Origin: JBHGYD01 sp041920415
GTDB lineage: Bacteria > Bacillota > Bacilli > Bacillales > Anoxybacillaceae
Assembly: GCA_041920415.1 (NCBI GenBank)
Contig: JBHGYD010000004.1
Location: forward strand, 1 to 64,000
Length of the DNA: 64,000 nucleotides
Direction of reading: 5' to 3'
Below, piece after piece: positions 8,802 through 17,790 of the stretch (the stretch's first letter is position 1; every line of letters begins with the position of its first letter). The translations under genes and the position numbers were made by a program. A model generated the notes under the pieces. The model was given only the letters and a program-made list of their open reading frames with translations, searched no databases and was not told the origin of the DNA.

Positions 8802-9023
8802 ATGTGGTTTATTATTGCATTAATTGTGCCATGTTTGCTAGTGTTGTTATTTACGCGTGTCACGTATAACCATTATGTTGGTACGTTGTTAACAGTCGCT
8901 TTATTAGTCGCTTCGTACTTTAAAGGGTATACAGATGAATTGCATGAAATACTTGCTGATATTGTTTCAACGACCGTTGGGTTTTTGTATGCGGAGAAAA
9001 TGGTGAAAAATTTGAAGAAGTAA
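8802..9023 (+). CDS. csbA: CsbA family small membrane protein
   Basis: 73-aa protein with two or three hydrophobic helices (residues 2-20, 26-42 and 50-62) and a basic tail. Length and position directly before uvrB match Bacillus csbA, a sigma-B-controlled gene of unknown biochemical role. Ribosome binding site GAGGGG. It is separated from uvrB by a strong terminator, so the repair genes are probably transcribed from their own promoter. Confidence 0.85.
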   Translation: MWFIIALIVPCLLVLLFTRVTYNHYVGTLLTVALLVASYFKGYTDELHEILADIVSTTVGFLYAEKMVKNLKK

Positions 9024-9024
9024 G

Positions 9025-9060
9025 GAAGGTGCCTTCTGTTTCGGAAGGCACCTTCTGTTT
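9025..9060 (+). terminator. Terminator after csbA
   Basis: A perfect 12-bp stem GAAGGTGCCTTC/GAAGGCACCTTC (9025-9036/9044-9055) is followed by TGTTTT. Confidence 0.8.
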
Positions 9061-9065
9061 TGGAA

Positions 9066-9079
9066 CGAATATAGGTTCG
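9066..9079 (+). promoter_or_regulatory. LexA (DinR) operator of uvrBA
   Basis: CGAATATAGGTTCG matches the Bacillus SOS box CGAAC-N4-GTTCG with one mismatch. It lies about 70 bp before uvrB, with a TACAAT -10 candidate downstream. It implies DNA-damage induction of uvrB and uvrA. Confidence 0.75.
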
Positions 9080-9151
9080 TATTTTTGTGCATCTTTTCTT
9101 TCTATATGTTACAATGAAAGGTAGGATGAATGAGAATAGGGGGCTTTTCAT

Positions 9152-11131
9152 GTGGGAGAGCGTTTTGAGTTAGTCTCAAACTATAAACCGCAAGGCGATC
9201 AGCCAAAAGCGATTGCCAAATTAGTAGAGGGAATTCGTAATGGTGTGAAACATCAAACGTTATTAGGAGCAACAGGTACCGGGAAGACGTTTACGATTTC
9301 AAATGTGATTAAAGAAGTGAATAAACCGACGTTAGTTATTGCCCATAATAAAACATTAGCTGGTCAGCTTTACAGCGAGTTCAAGGAATTTTTTCCAAAC
9401 AACGCGGTCGAGTATTTTGTCAGCTATTACGATTATTATCAGCCGGAAGCGTATGTGCCGCAAACGGATACGTATATTGAAAAAGATGCAAGCATTAATG
9501 ATGAAATTGATAAGTTGCGGCATTCTGCGACATCGGCCTTGTTTGAACGGAGAGATGTGATTATTGTCGCGAGCGTATCATGTATTTATGGTTTAGGTTC
9601 ACCAGAAGAGTATCGAGAGCTTGTTGTGTCATTGCGTGTCGGCATGGAGATGGAGCGAGATGAACTGTTACGTCGCCTTGTTGATGTGCAATATGAACGA
9701 AACGATATTGACTTTCAGCGCGGAACGTTTCGTGTGCGAGGTGATGTTGTTGAGATTTTTCCGGCATCGCGCGATGAGCATTGCATCCGTGTTGAATTTT
9801 TCGGTGATGAAATTGATCGGATTCGCGAAGTCGATGCCTTAACGGGAGAAATTATTGGAGAGCGCGAGCATGTTGCGATTTTCCCAGCTTCCCACTTCGT
9901 TACGCGCGATGAGAAAATGCAACTGGCCATTCAAAATATTGAAAAAGAGTTAGAAGAACGGTTAAAAGAATTGCGGGAGCAAGGAAAACTGCTAGAAGCG
10001 CAGCGCTTAGAGCAGCGGACGCGCTATGATCTTGAGATGATGCGGGAAATGGGCTTTTGTTCCGGTATTGAAAACTACTCTCGCCATTTAACGTTGCGTC
10101 CGCCTGGTTCAACCCCGTACACGCTGTTAGATTATTTTCCTGATGATTTTTTAATTGTGATCGATGAATCGCACGTGACATTGCCGCAAATTCGCGGGAT
10201 GTACAACGGGGACCGGGCGCGCAAGCAAGTGTTGGTGGATCATGGATTCCGCTTGCCGTCGGCGCTTGATAACCGCCCGTTAACGTTTGAGGAATTTGAA
10301 CAAAAAATCAATCAAATTATTTATGTGTCGGCAACACCGGGTCCGTATGAATTAGAACATAGCCCAGAGGTGGTGGAACAAATTATTCGTCCGACCGGGC
10401 TGTTAGACCCGACGATTGATGTTCGTCCAATTCAAGGGCAAATTGACGATTTAATCGGGGAAATTCACGAGCGCATCAAGCGGAATGAACGTACCCTTGT
10501 CACAACTTTAACGAAAAAAATGGCCGAAGATTTAACGGATTACTTAAAAGAACTTGGCATAAAAGTGGCGTATTTACATTCGGAAATTAAAACGCTTGAG
10601 CGGATTGAAATTATTCGCGATTTGCGCATCGGCAAATACGATGTGTTAGTCGGTATTAACTTGTTAAGGGAAGGATTGGATATTCCTGAAGTATCGCTTG
10701 TGGCGATTCTCGATGCGGACAAGGAAGGGTTTTTGCGCTCAGAGCGATCGCTCATCCAGACGATTGGCCGCGCTGCCCGCAATGCGAATGGGCATGTCAT
10801 TATGTATGCGGATACGATAACGCAGTCAATGGAAATCGCGATTAATGAGACGAAGCGGCGCCGTGCGATTCAAGAAGCGTACAATCGCGAACATGGCATT
10901 GTGCCGCAAACGATTAAGAAAGACATTCGTGACGTCATTCGTGCGACGTATGCCGCAGAAGAACAAGAAACGTACGAGACAAAGCAAGATTATAGCAAGC
11001 TCACAAAGAAAGAGCGTGAAAAGCTCATTGCTAATCTTGAACGAGAGATGAAAGAAGCAGCAAAAGCGCTAAATTTCGAGAGAGCAGCCGAATTGCGCGA
11101 TTTAATTTTAGAGCTAAAAGCGGAAGGATGA
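9152..11131 (+). CDS. uvrB: Excinuclease ABC subunit B
   Basis: 659-aa DNA helicase-like subunit of nucleotide excision repair. UvrA loads it at lesions; it verifies damage and recruits UvrC. Visible features are Walker A GATGTGKT (39-46), the damage-probing beta-hairpin segment YDYYQPEAYVP (93-103), the DESH box (338-341), helicase motif VI around QTIGRAARN and a C-terminal UVR domain that contacts UvrC. Start is GTG 9152 after a GGGGG ribosome binding site. uvrA follows after ten bases, forming an SOS operon. Confidence 0.97.
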   Translation: MGERFELVSNYKPQGDQPKAIAKLVEGIRNGVKHQTLLGATGTGKTFTISNVIKEVNKPTLVIAHNKTLAGQLYSEFKEFFPNNAVEYFVSYYDYYQPEAYVPQTDTYIEKDASINDEIDKLRHSATSALFERRDVIIVASVSCIYGLGSPEEYRELVVSLRVGMEMERDELLRRLVDVQYERNDIDFQRGTFRVRGDVVEIFPASRDEHCIRVEFFGDEIDRIREVDALTGEIIGEREHVAIFPASHFVTRDEKMQLAIQNIEKELEERLKELREQGKLLEAQRLEQRTRYDLEMMREMGFCSGIENYSRHLTLRPPGSTPYTLLDYFPDDFLIVIDESHVTLPQIRGMYNGDRARKQVLVDHGFRLPSALDNRPLTFEEFEQKINQIIYVSATPGPYELEHSPEVVEQIIRPTGLLDPTIDVRPIQGQIDDLIGEIHERIKRNERTLVTTLTKKMAEDLTDYLKELGIKVAYLHSEIKTLERIEIIRDLRIGKYDVLVGINLLREGLDIPEVSLVAILDADKEGFLRSERSLIQTIGRAARNANGHVIMYADTITQSMEIAINETKRRRAIQEAYNREHGIVPQTIKKDIRDVIRATYAAEEQETYETKQDYSKLTKKEREKLIANLEREMKEAAKALNFERAAELRDLILELKAEG

Positions 11132-11141
11132 TCGTAAGCTT

Positions 11142-14009
11142 ATGGCAATGGACAAAATTATCGTTAAAGGAGCAAGGGCTCATAATTTAAAAAACATTGA
11201 TGTAGAAATCCCACGCGATAAGCTTGTTGTGTTGACGGGCTTATCCGGATCGGGAAAATCGTCGCTTGCGTTTGATACGATTTATGCGGAAGGGCAGCGC
11301 CGTTACGTCGAATCGCTGTCCGCTTACGCCCGGCAATTTTTAGGGCAAATGGACAAGCCGGATGTCGATGCGATTGAAGGGTTGTCACCAGCAATTTCCA
11401 TTGATCAAAAGACGACGAGCCGCAATCCGCGCTCAACGGTTGGAACGGTAACGGAAATTTATGACTACTTGCGCCTGTTGTTTGCTCGCATCGGTCACCC
11501 CGTTTGTCCGGAGCACGGCATTGAAATTACATCGCAAACGATTGAGCAAATGGTCGACCGGATTTTAGCGTATCCGGAGCGTACAAAAATACAAATTCTC
11601 GCACCTGTCGTATCAGGGCGAAAAGGGACGCACGCGAAGACGTTCGAAGAGATTAAAAAACAAGGCTATGTGCGCGTTCGCGTTGATGGCGAAATGCGCG
11701 AGTTAACGGAAGACATTGAGCTTGAGAAAAACAAAAAGCATTCGATTGAAGTTGTCGTTGACCGTATTGTTGTAAAGGAAGGAATTGCTTCCCGTTTGGC
11801 TGATTCGCTGGAAACAGCCTTAAAGTTGGCTGATGGTAAAGTCATTATCGATGTGATTGGTCAAGAGGAGTTATTGTTTAGTGAGCATCACGCTTGTCCG
11901 TATTGCGGTTTTTCCATTGGCGAGTTAGAGCCGCGCCTGTTTTCGTTTAACAGCCCTTATGGAGCGTGCCCGGACTGTGACGGGTTAGGCTCGAAATTAG
12001 AGGTCGATCCCGATTTAGTCATTCCTAACGATGAGCTAACATTACGTGAGCACGCGATTGCACCATGGGAACCGCAAAGTTCGCAATATTATCCGCAGCT
12101 TTTGGAAGCAGTGTGCAATCACTATGGCATTGATATGGATGTGCCGGTCAAAGAGTTGCCAAAACATCAACTTGAGAAGATTTTATACGGCAGCAACGGC
12201 GAAAAAATTTATTTCCGTTACGAAAACGATTTTGGGCAAGTTCGCGAAAATTACATTGAGTTTGAAGGCGTCATTCGAAACGTGGAGCGCCGCTATCGCG
12301 AGACGAGCTCCGATTATATTCGCGAGCAAATGGAAAAGTACATGGCGCAGCAGCCATGTCCGACGTGTAAAGGAAACCGTTTGAAAAAGGAAAGCTTAGC
12401 CGTTTTAGTCGGCGGCAAGCATATTGGCGAAGTCACTGCGCTTTCTGTTACGGAAGCGCTCGAGTTCTTCCAAAACTTATCTTTGAGCGAAAAAGAAATG
12501 AAAATCGCCAATATGATTTTGCGTGAAATTATTGAACGGCTCGGCTTTTTAAATAACGTCGGTCTTGACTATTTAACGTTAAACCGCTCCGCGGGTACGC
12601 TTTCAGGCGGTGAGGCGCAGCGCATCCGCTTGGCTACGCAAATCGGTTCGCGTTTAACAGGAGTGCTTTATATTTTAGACGAACCATCCATCGGTCTTCA
12701 TCAGCGCGATAATGACCGATTGATCGCGACGTTAAAAAGTATGCGTGATATCGGTAATACGCTCATTGTCGTTGAGCATGACGAAGATACGATGCTTGCG
12801 GCGGATTATTTGATTGACATCGGTCCGGGAGCCGGCATTCATGGCGGTCAAGTCGTTTCCGCGGGAACGCCGGAAGAAGTGATGAATGACCCGAACTCGT
12901 TAACGGGGCAATACTTGTCAGGGAAAAAATTTATTCCGCTTCCTACGGAGCGTCGCAAGCCGGACGGACGTTGGCTTGAAATTGTCGGAGCGCGGGAAAA
13001 TAACTTAAAAAATGTGTCTGTGAAAATTCCGCTTGGCACGTTTATTGCCGTTACGGGTGTGTCCGGCTCCGGAAAAAGTACGCTTGTCAATGAGATTTTG
13101 CATAAAGCGTTAGCGCAAAAATTGCATCGCGCCAAAGAAAAACCAGGTGAGCATAAAACGATTAAAGGAATCGAGCATTTAGATAAAGTGATTGACATTG
13201 ACCAATCGCCAATCGGTCGCACGCCGCGCTCCAATCCGGCTACTTATACAGGCGTGTTTGACGATATTCGTGAAGTGTTCGCGGCGACGAACGAAGCGAA
13301 AGTGCGCGGGTATCAAAAAGGACGGTTTAGTTTTAACGTCAAAGGTGGAAGATGTGAAGCGTGCCGGGGGGACGGAATTATTAAAATTGAAATGCATTTC
13401 TTGCCGGATGTGTATGTACCTTGTGAAGTGTGCCATGGCAAGCGTTATAACCGGGAAACGTTAGAAGTAAAATACAAGGATAAAAACATTGCCGAAGTAT
13501 TAGAGATGACGGTGGAGGATGCGCTCCAATTTTTTGAAAACATCCCGAAAATTAAGCGGAAGCTGCAAACGATTTATGACGTTGGCTTAGGTTATATTCA
13601 ACTCGGTCAGCCAGCAACGACGCTCTCCGGCGGGGAAGCGCAGCGTGTGAAATTAGCGTCTGAGTTGCATCGTCGTTCTACCGGTCGCACGCTCTATATT
13701 TTAGATGAGCCGACGACTGGTTTGCATGTTGATGACATTTCCCGCTTATTAAAAGTGTTACAACGATTAGTGGACAACGGCGATACGGTACTTGTCATTG
13801 AGCATAACCTCGATGTCATAAAAGCGGCCGATTATATTATTGACCTTGGTCCGGAAGGCGGTGACAAAGGCGGGCAAATCGTGGCTATCGGAACGCCGGA
13901 AGAAGTCGCTGAAGTGGAAGGCTCTTATACAGGCAAATATTTAAAGCCGATTCTTGAACGCGATCGCAAGCGGATGAAAAATATGTACGAAGAAGTGCCG
14001 AGTGTTTAA
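11142..14009 (+). CDS. uvrA: Excinuclease ABC subunit A
   Basis: 955-aa damage-recognition ATPase of nucleotide excision repair with two ABC modules. The first has Walker A GLSGSGKS (33-40), a zinc finger with CPYC (252-255) and CPDC (276-279), signature LSGGEAQRIRLA and Walker B DEPSIGLHQ. The second has Walker A GVSGSGKS (639-646), a CEAC...CEVC zinc module, signature LSGGEAQRVKLA and DEPTTGLH. It is full length. It starts ten bases after uvrB; MAMD is the usual Bacillus start. Confidence 0.97.
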   Translation: MAMDKIIVKGARAHNLKNIDVEIPRDKLVVLTGLSGSGKSSLAFDTIYAEGQRRYVESLSAYARQFLGQMDKPDVDAIEGLSPAISIDQKTTSRNPRSTVGTVTEIYDYLRLLFARIGHPVCPEHGIEITSQTIEQMVDRILAYPERTKIQILAPVVSGRKGTHAKTFEEIKKQGYVRVRVDGEMRELTEDIELEKNKKHSIEVVVDRIVVKEGIASRLADSLETALKLADGKVIIDVIGQEELLFSEHHACPYCGFSIGELEPRLFSFNSPYGACPDCDGLGSKLEVDPDLVIPNDELTLREHAIAPWEPQSSQYYPQLLEAVCNHYGIDMDVPVKELPKHQLEKILYGSNGEKIYFRYENDFGQVRENYIEFEGVIRNVERRYRETSSDYIREQMEKYMAQQPCPTCKGNRLKKESLAVLVGGKHIGEVTALSVTEALEFFQNLSLSEKEMKIANMILREIIERLGFLNNVGLDYLTLNRSAGTLSGGEAQRIRLATQIGSRLTGVLYILDEPSIGLHQRDNDRLIATLKSMRDIGNTLIVVEHDEDTMLAADYLIDIGPGAGIHGGQVVSAGTPEEVMNDPNSLTGQYLSGKKFIPLPTERRKPDGRWLEIVGARENNLKNVSVKIPLGTFIAVTGVSGSGKSTLVNEILHKALAQKLHRAKEKPGEHKTIKGIEHLDKVIDIDQSPIGRTPRSNPATYTGVFDDIREVFAATNEAKVRGYQKGRFSFNVKGGRCEACRGDGIIKIEMHFLPDVYVPCEVCHGKRYNRETLEVKYKDKNIAEVLEMTVEDALQFFENIPKIKRKLQTIYDVGLGYIQLGQPATTLSGGEAQRVKLASELHRRSTGRTLYILDEPTTGLHVDDISRLLKVLQRLVDNGDTVLVIEHNLDVIKAADYIIDLGPEGGDKGGQIVAIGTPEEVAEVEGSYTGKYLKPILERDRKRMKNMYEEVPSV

Positions 14010-14028
14010 CGCTCGCACTTCTTTTTTT
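13992..14028 (+). terminator. Terminator overlapping the uvrA stop codon
   Basis: GAAGTGCCGAG pairs with CTCGCACTTC (one bulge), followed by seven T. The last uvrA codons form the left arm. Confidence 0.85.
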
Positions 14029-14084
14029 GTGCGAAACTTTTTCCAGTTTGTGTCGTATATAAAAAGCAAAGGGGGAAAACAGTG

Positions 14085-14405
14085 ATGAACTCGAATAAAG
14101 CGCTTGCTTCATTATGTTACTTTAGCATCTTTTTTGCTGGGTTTATTTTTCCGATGATTGTGTACTTCGTAACGGACCAACGAGATGTGAAGCACCATGC
14201 GAAAAAAGCGTTTGTTTCTCATCTCATTCCATTTTTCACAATCGTGTTTTTTGTAATTCTATCCCTTGTTACTGGTGCTTTTCAGCAAACGGGAGATGCG
14301 ATTCTAGGTATGATTTTTGTTGGTGTGATCATAGCTGGAATCATCAATTTCATCGTCGTGATTTGGAATATTGTCAAAGGGATTAAAGTATTAAAAGAAA
14401 GTTGA
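14085..14405 (+). CDS. yvlA: YvlA-like DUF4870 membrane protein
   Basis: 106-aa protein with about three hydrophobic helices (residues 8-27, 48-66 and 73-97), matching the DUF4870 Tic20-like fold of Bacillus YvlA. Function is unknown; the yvl genes belong to the envelope-stress group in Bacillus. ATG 14085 is preferred over GTG 14082 because it sits eight bases after GGGGGAA. It is the first gene of a yvlA-yvlB-yvlD cluster, 18 bp before yvlB. Confidence 0.8.
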   Translation: MNSNKALASLCYFSIFFAGFIFPMIVYFVTDQRDVKHHAKKAFVSHLIPFFTIVFFVILSLVTGAFQQTGDAILGMIFVGVIIAGIINFIVVIWNIVKGIKVLKES

Positions 14406-14423
14406 CGTTCAGGAGGGATGACA

Positions 14424-15521
14424 ATGGACGAAAGAAAACGAATTTTACAGATGGTGAAAGAAGGGAAATTAACCGTAGAAGAAGCGCTCATATTGCTTGA
14501 ACAGTTAGAGGAAGGAAAGAAGAGTGGAGATGCTGCGTTTTTAACAACCAATGTTCAGTTTACGGATACAAAACAAGACTCCGTCAAATGGTCGTCGTTG
14601 AAAGAAAAGCTATTCGATTTTTTCGATACAACGGTGAAAAAAATCAAAGACTTAGATTTTCATTTTGGTACGGCATTTGAAGTGAGACATATTTTTCAGC
14701 AAAACAATGCCTCTTTTCAAACGCTTGATGTTCATATCGCGAATGGCAGTGTGAAGGTAGTGCCATGGGATCAAACGGATATCCGTATCGAATGCGAGGC
14801 AAAAGTATACAGAGCAGAGTCGATGGAAGCAGCGCGTCAGTCTTTTTCGCGCGAGGTATTTTTTTCGATCGAAAATGGGTATTGCCGTTTTTCGATTCCA
14901 AAGCCATTTATTAAGACAAATGCGATCGTGTATCTTCCAGAAACAACGTATCACAGTGTAAAAGCGCGCCTATTCAACGGCGATATTCGCACAGAGCGGC
15001 TGCAAACAAAACAGCTACGTGCGAAAACCGTCAACGGTTCGATTACGCTCCATGGTCTGATAGTGGAAGAGGCCGAGTTGGAAACGGTGAACGGCTCGAT
15101 TGCCCTTTTGCAAAGTTCGGTGGAAGAAATGGAAGCAGAAAACATTCATGGTGCCATTGAAATAAGAGGAAAATATAAAAACATACATTTACGTACGTTT
15201 AGTGGTGCGATTGTATGTGAGAATGAAATGAAAGAAGGGGCGATTGTTAGCAAAACAGTGACAGGAAGCACGAAATTGCTGGTTCCAACAGAAGCTCGCC
15301 TTGAAGGAGAAGTAAGAACGAACCTCGGCGGCTTGTCTTGTGAGCATCCGAATCTCGCGATTGTTGAGGAAAAACACGAAGCGGCACAAAAATGGGTACG
15401 CTTTACAAGCAAACAAAGCGAACAAGCGATGTTACGCATTTACGCCGATTCGAAAACAGGTTCAATTTCATTACACTCAATTGGAGATGGTAGCGCGTGG
15501 AAAAACGATTTGTCGTCATAG
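14424..15521 (+). CDS. yvlB: YvlB-like DUF4097 protein with N-terminal SHOCT-like module
   Basis: 365-aa soluble protein. Residues 2-30 (DERKRILQMVKEGKLTVEEALILLEQLE) form the SHOCT-like helical module seen in YvlB. Residues 90-360 are a repetitive beta-helix of the DUF4097 type (NGSVKVVPWD, NGDIRTERL, NGSITLHGL, NGSIALLQS), i.e. adhesin-like turns. Length is the same as Bacillus YvlB. The second ATG (14424) is chosen because it follows AGGAGGG by six bases. Function is unknown. Confidence 0.85.
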   Translation: MDERKRILQMVKEGKLTVEEALILLEQLEEGKKSGDAAFLTTNVQFTDTKQDSVKWSSLKEKLFDFFDTTVKKIKDLDFHFGTAFEVRHIFQQNNASFQTLDVHIANGSVKVVPWDQTDIRIECEAKVYRAESMEAARQSFSREVFFSIENGYCRFSIPKPFIKTNAIVYLPETTYHSVKARLFNGDIRTERLQTKQLRAKTVNGSITLHGLIVEEAELETVNGSIALLQSSVEEMEAENIHGAIEIRGKYKNIHLRTFSGAIVCENEMKEGAIVSKTVTGSTKLLVPTEARLEGEVRTNLGGLSCEHPNLAIVEEKHEAAQKWVRFTSKQSEQAMLRIYADSKTGSISLHSIGDGSAWKNDLSS

Positions 15522-15552
15522 GATGGAATCTTTATGTTTCCGTGATTAGCCA

Positions 15553-15912
15553 ATGAGAAAATGGTTGATCAGTATTTTTGTCAATACCGTTTTATTAATG
15601 GTGATTGATGGTTATTTTGATTCGATTCATTTTAGTGGGGTCGGTGCCGCATTTTTAGCCAGCGTGATTCTTTCGATTTTGAATGTATTTGTGCGACCGA
15701 TTTTAATTCTTTTTACATTGCCGGTCACGATTCTCACTCTTGGCTTATTTTTATTGGTTATTAACGCGATAACGCTCATGATGACCGCAGCTATCATGGG
15801 AGATGCGTTTGAAATCAATGGATTTGGAGCGGCGTTTCTTGCCTCGATTGTTCTTTCCTTTTTTCATGTGCTCATTCAAAAAGCGATTATCGATCCATTG
15901 CAGCGTGATTGA
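15553..15912 (+). CDS. yvlD: YvlD-like membrane protein (phage holin family 4)
   Basis: 119-aa protein with four hydrophobic helices, matching the family called phage holin superfamily 4 although chromosomal members such as YvlD are not known to lyse cells. In Bacillus the order is yvlA-yvlB-yvlC-yvlD. Here only 31 bases separate yvlB and yvlD, so the PspC-domain gene yvlC is missing. Confidence 0.85.
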   Translation: MRKWLISIFVNTVLLMVIDGYFDSIHFSGVGAAFLASVILSILNVFVRPILILFTLPVTILTLGLFLLVINAITLMMTAAIMGDAFEINGFGAAFLASIVLSFFHVLIQKAIIDPLQRD

Positions 15913-15916
15913 TGAC

Positions 15917-15948
15917 ACGTTCCTCCACATTCAGGAGGAACGTTTTTT
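15917..15948 (+). terminator. Terminator after yvlD
   Basis: ACGTTCCTCC/GGAGGAACGT stem (15917-15926/15934-15943), followed by a T-run. Confidence 0.9.
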
Positions 15949-16007
15949 ATGCTGTCATTTTATGAATGTGTTAAAATGGGAAAAGATGAAGAAGGGGGAG
16001 TGCAAAC

Positions 16008-16943
16008 ATGCCGAAAGTACGGACAAAAGACATTATTGAAAAATTTCAATTAGAATTAATCAGCGGTGCGGAAGGAGTGCATCGGCCGATTACAACGAGT
16101 GATTTGTCGCGGCCAGGAATTGAAATGGCGGGTTACTTTGCCTATTACCCTGCAGAACGAATTCAACTATTAGGAAAAACAGAGCTTTCTTTTTTTGAAA
16201 AATTGAACCCGAGGGAAAAGAAAATTCGGATGGAAAAGCTTTGTACAGACATTACCCCAGGTATTATTGTGTCGCGAGGGTTAGATGTTCCGCAAGAGTT
16301 AATCGAGGCTTCCGAACGACATTCTGTTCCAGTTATGCGCTCGTCGATGAAAACAACGCGTCTTTCGAGCCGTTTAACCAACTATTTAGAAAGTAAATTG
16401 GCCCCAACAACGGCAGTGCATGGTGTATTAGTCGATGTTTATGGGGTCGGTGTTTTAATTACCGGAAAAAGTGGTGTCGGAAAAAGTGAAACGGCGCTTG
16501 AGCTTGTAAAACGCGGACATCGTTTAGTCGCAGATGACTGCGTGGAAATTCGCCAAGAAGATGAAGGCGTGCTCGTGGGAAGCGCTCCTGAATTGATTGA
16601 GCATCTTTTGGAAATTCGCGGTTTAGGTATTATTAATATGATGACATTATTTGGTGCTGGTGCCGTTCGCACGCATAAGCGCATTTCATTGGTAGTTGAT
16701 TTAGAACTTTGGGACCCGAACAAACAATATGACCGTCTTGGTCTTGAGGAGGAAAAAGTAAAAATTATTGATACCGAATTAACGAAGCTGACGATTCCGG
16801 TAAGACCTGGACGAAACCTTGCTGTGATTATTGAGGTGGCAGCAATGAATTTCCGCTTGAAGCGAATGGGCGTGAACGCAGCGGAAGAATTTTCAGCTCG
16901 TTTAACCGATGCCATTGAGGACGGGGAGCATGATTACGAATAA
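16008..16943 (+). CDS. hprK: HPr kinase/phosphorylase
   Basis: 311-aa bifunctional enzyme that phosphorylates Ser46 of HPr and Crh when fructose-1,6-bisphosphate is high and dephosphorylates them when phosphate is high. It is the sensor of carbon-catabolite repression. Walker A GKSGVGKS lies at 153-160, catalytic His139 in AVHGV, Asp177-Asp178 in ADDC, and the HprK signature EIRGLGIIN at 202-210. Ribosome binding site AAGGGGGAG. It is the first gene of the hprK-lgt-yvoD-ppaX-yvoF operon; its substrate Crh is encoded about 16 kb downstream. Confidence 0.97.
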   Translation: MPKVRTKDIIEKFQLELISGAEGVHRPITTSDLSRPGIEMAGYFAYYPAERIQLLGKTELSFFEKLNPREKKIRMEKLCTDITPGIIVSRGLDVPQELIEASERHSVPVMRSSMKTTRLSSRLTNYLESKLAPTTAVHGVLVDVYGVGVLITGKSGVGKSETALELVKRGHRLVADDCVEIRQEDEGVLVGSAPELIEHLLEIRGLGIINMMTLFGAGAVRTHKRISLVVDLELWDPNKQYDRLGLEEEKVKIIDTELTKLTIPVRPGRNLAVIIEVAAMNFRLKRMGVNAAEEFSARLTDAIEDGEHDYE

Positions 16944-16958
16944 AAAGGAGGTAAATGA

Positions 16959-17768
16959 ATGGAGACAACGATTCAACCGTTAGATCGCGTATTTTTACAT
17001 GTAGGACCCATTACAATTTATTGGTATGGTGTCATTATCGGAACAGGGGTGCTTCTTGGATTATGGATCGCGACGCGAGAAGCGGTTCGGCGCGGATTGG
17101 CAAAAGAAACGTTCGTTGACCTTGTGTTATTTGCTGTGCCGATTGCGATTCTATGTGCGCGTACATATTACGTCATTTTCGAATGGAATTATTATTCGAA
17201 ACATCTTTCGGAAATTCCAAAAATTTGGGAAGGTGGTTTGGCGATTCACGGCGGGTTAATTGGAGCGATTGTCACGGGAATCGTCTTTGCGAAACGGCGC
17301 GGTTTGTCGTTTTGGAAGCTGGCCGATATTGCGGCACCGAGCATTATTCTAGGGCAGGCGATTGGCCGCTGGGGAAATTTTATGAATCAAGAAGCGCACG
17401 GTGGTCCGGTGACGCGACAATTTCTCGAAAACTTGCACTTGTCGGATTTTATTATTAACCAAATGTATATTAACGGTCAATATTATCACCCGACGTTTTT
17501 ATACGAGTCAGTTTGGAATTTCGTCGGCTTTTTGATTTTACTGGCGCTTCGAAATGTGAATTTGCGGCGTGGTGAGTTGTTCCTTAGCTATTTGGTTTGG
17601 TATTCGATCGGTCGCTTTTTTATCGAAGGAATGCGAACGGACAGTTTAATGTTAACCGCCCATCTCCGTATGGCGCAGGTAATGTCGATTGCGCTTATTG
17701 TTATTGCGGTCGGTCTATGGATTGTTAGAAGAGTAAAAGGGTTAGCAGAGGAGCGCTATTTGGATTAA
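16959..17768 (+). CDS. lgt: Prolipoprotein diacylglyceryl transferase
   Basis: 269-aa inner-membrane enzyme that moves diacylglycerol from phosphatidylglycerol to the lipobox cysteine of prolipoproteins. It has about seven membrane helices. The essential HGGL (97-100) and the Lgt signature GQAIGRWGNFMNQEAHG (132-148, with the key Arg137 and Asn140) are present, as is the later arginine motif SIGRFFIEGMR. Ribosome binding site AAAGGAGG; 15 bp after hprK. Confidence 0.96.
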   Translation: METTIQPLDRVFLHVGPITIYWYGVIIGTGVLLGLWIATREAVRRGLAKETFVDLVLFAVPIAILCARTYYVIFEWNYYSKHLSEIPKIWEGGLAIHGGLIGAIVTGIVFAKRRGLSFWKLADIAAPSIILGQAIGRWGNFMNQEAHGGPVTRQFLENLHLSDFIINQMYINGQYYHPTFLYESVWNFVGFLILLALRNVNLRRGELFLSYLVWYSIGRFFIEGMRTDSLMLTAHLRMAQVMSIALIVIAVGLWIVRRVKGLAEERYLD

Positions 17769-17790
17769 CAAACGTAGGGGGAGAAGGAGA

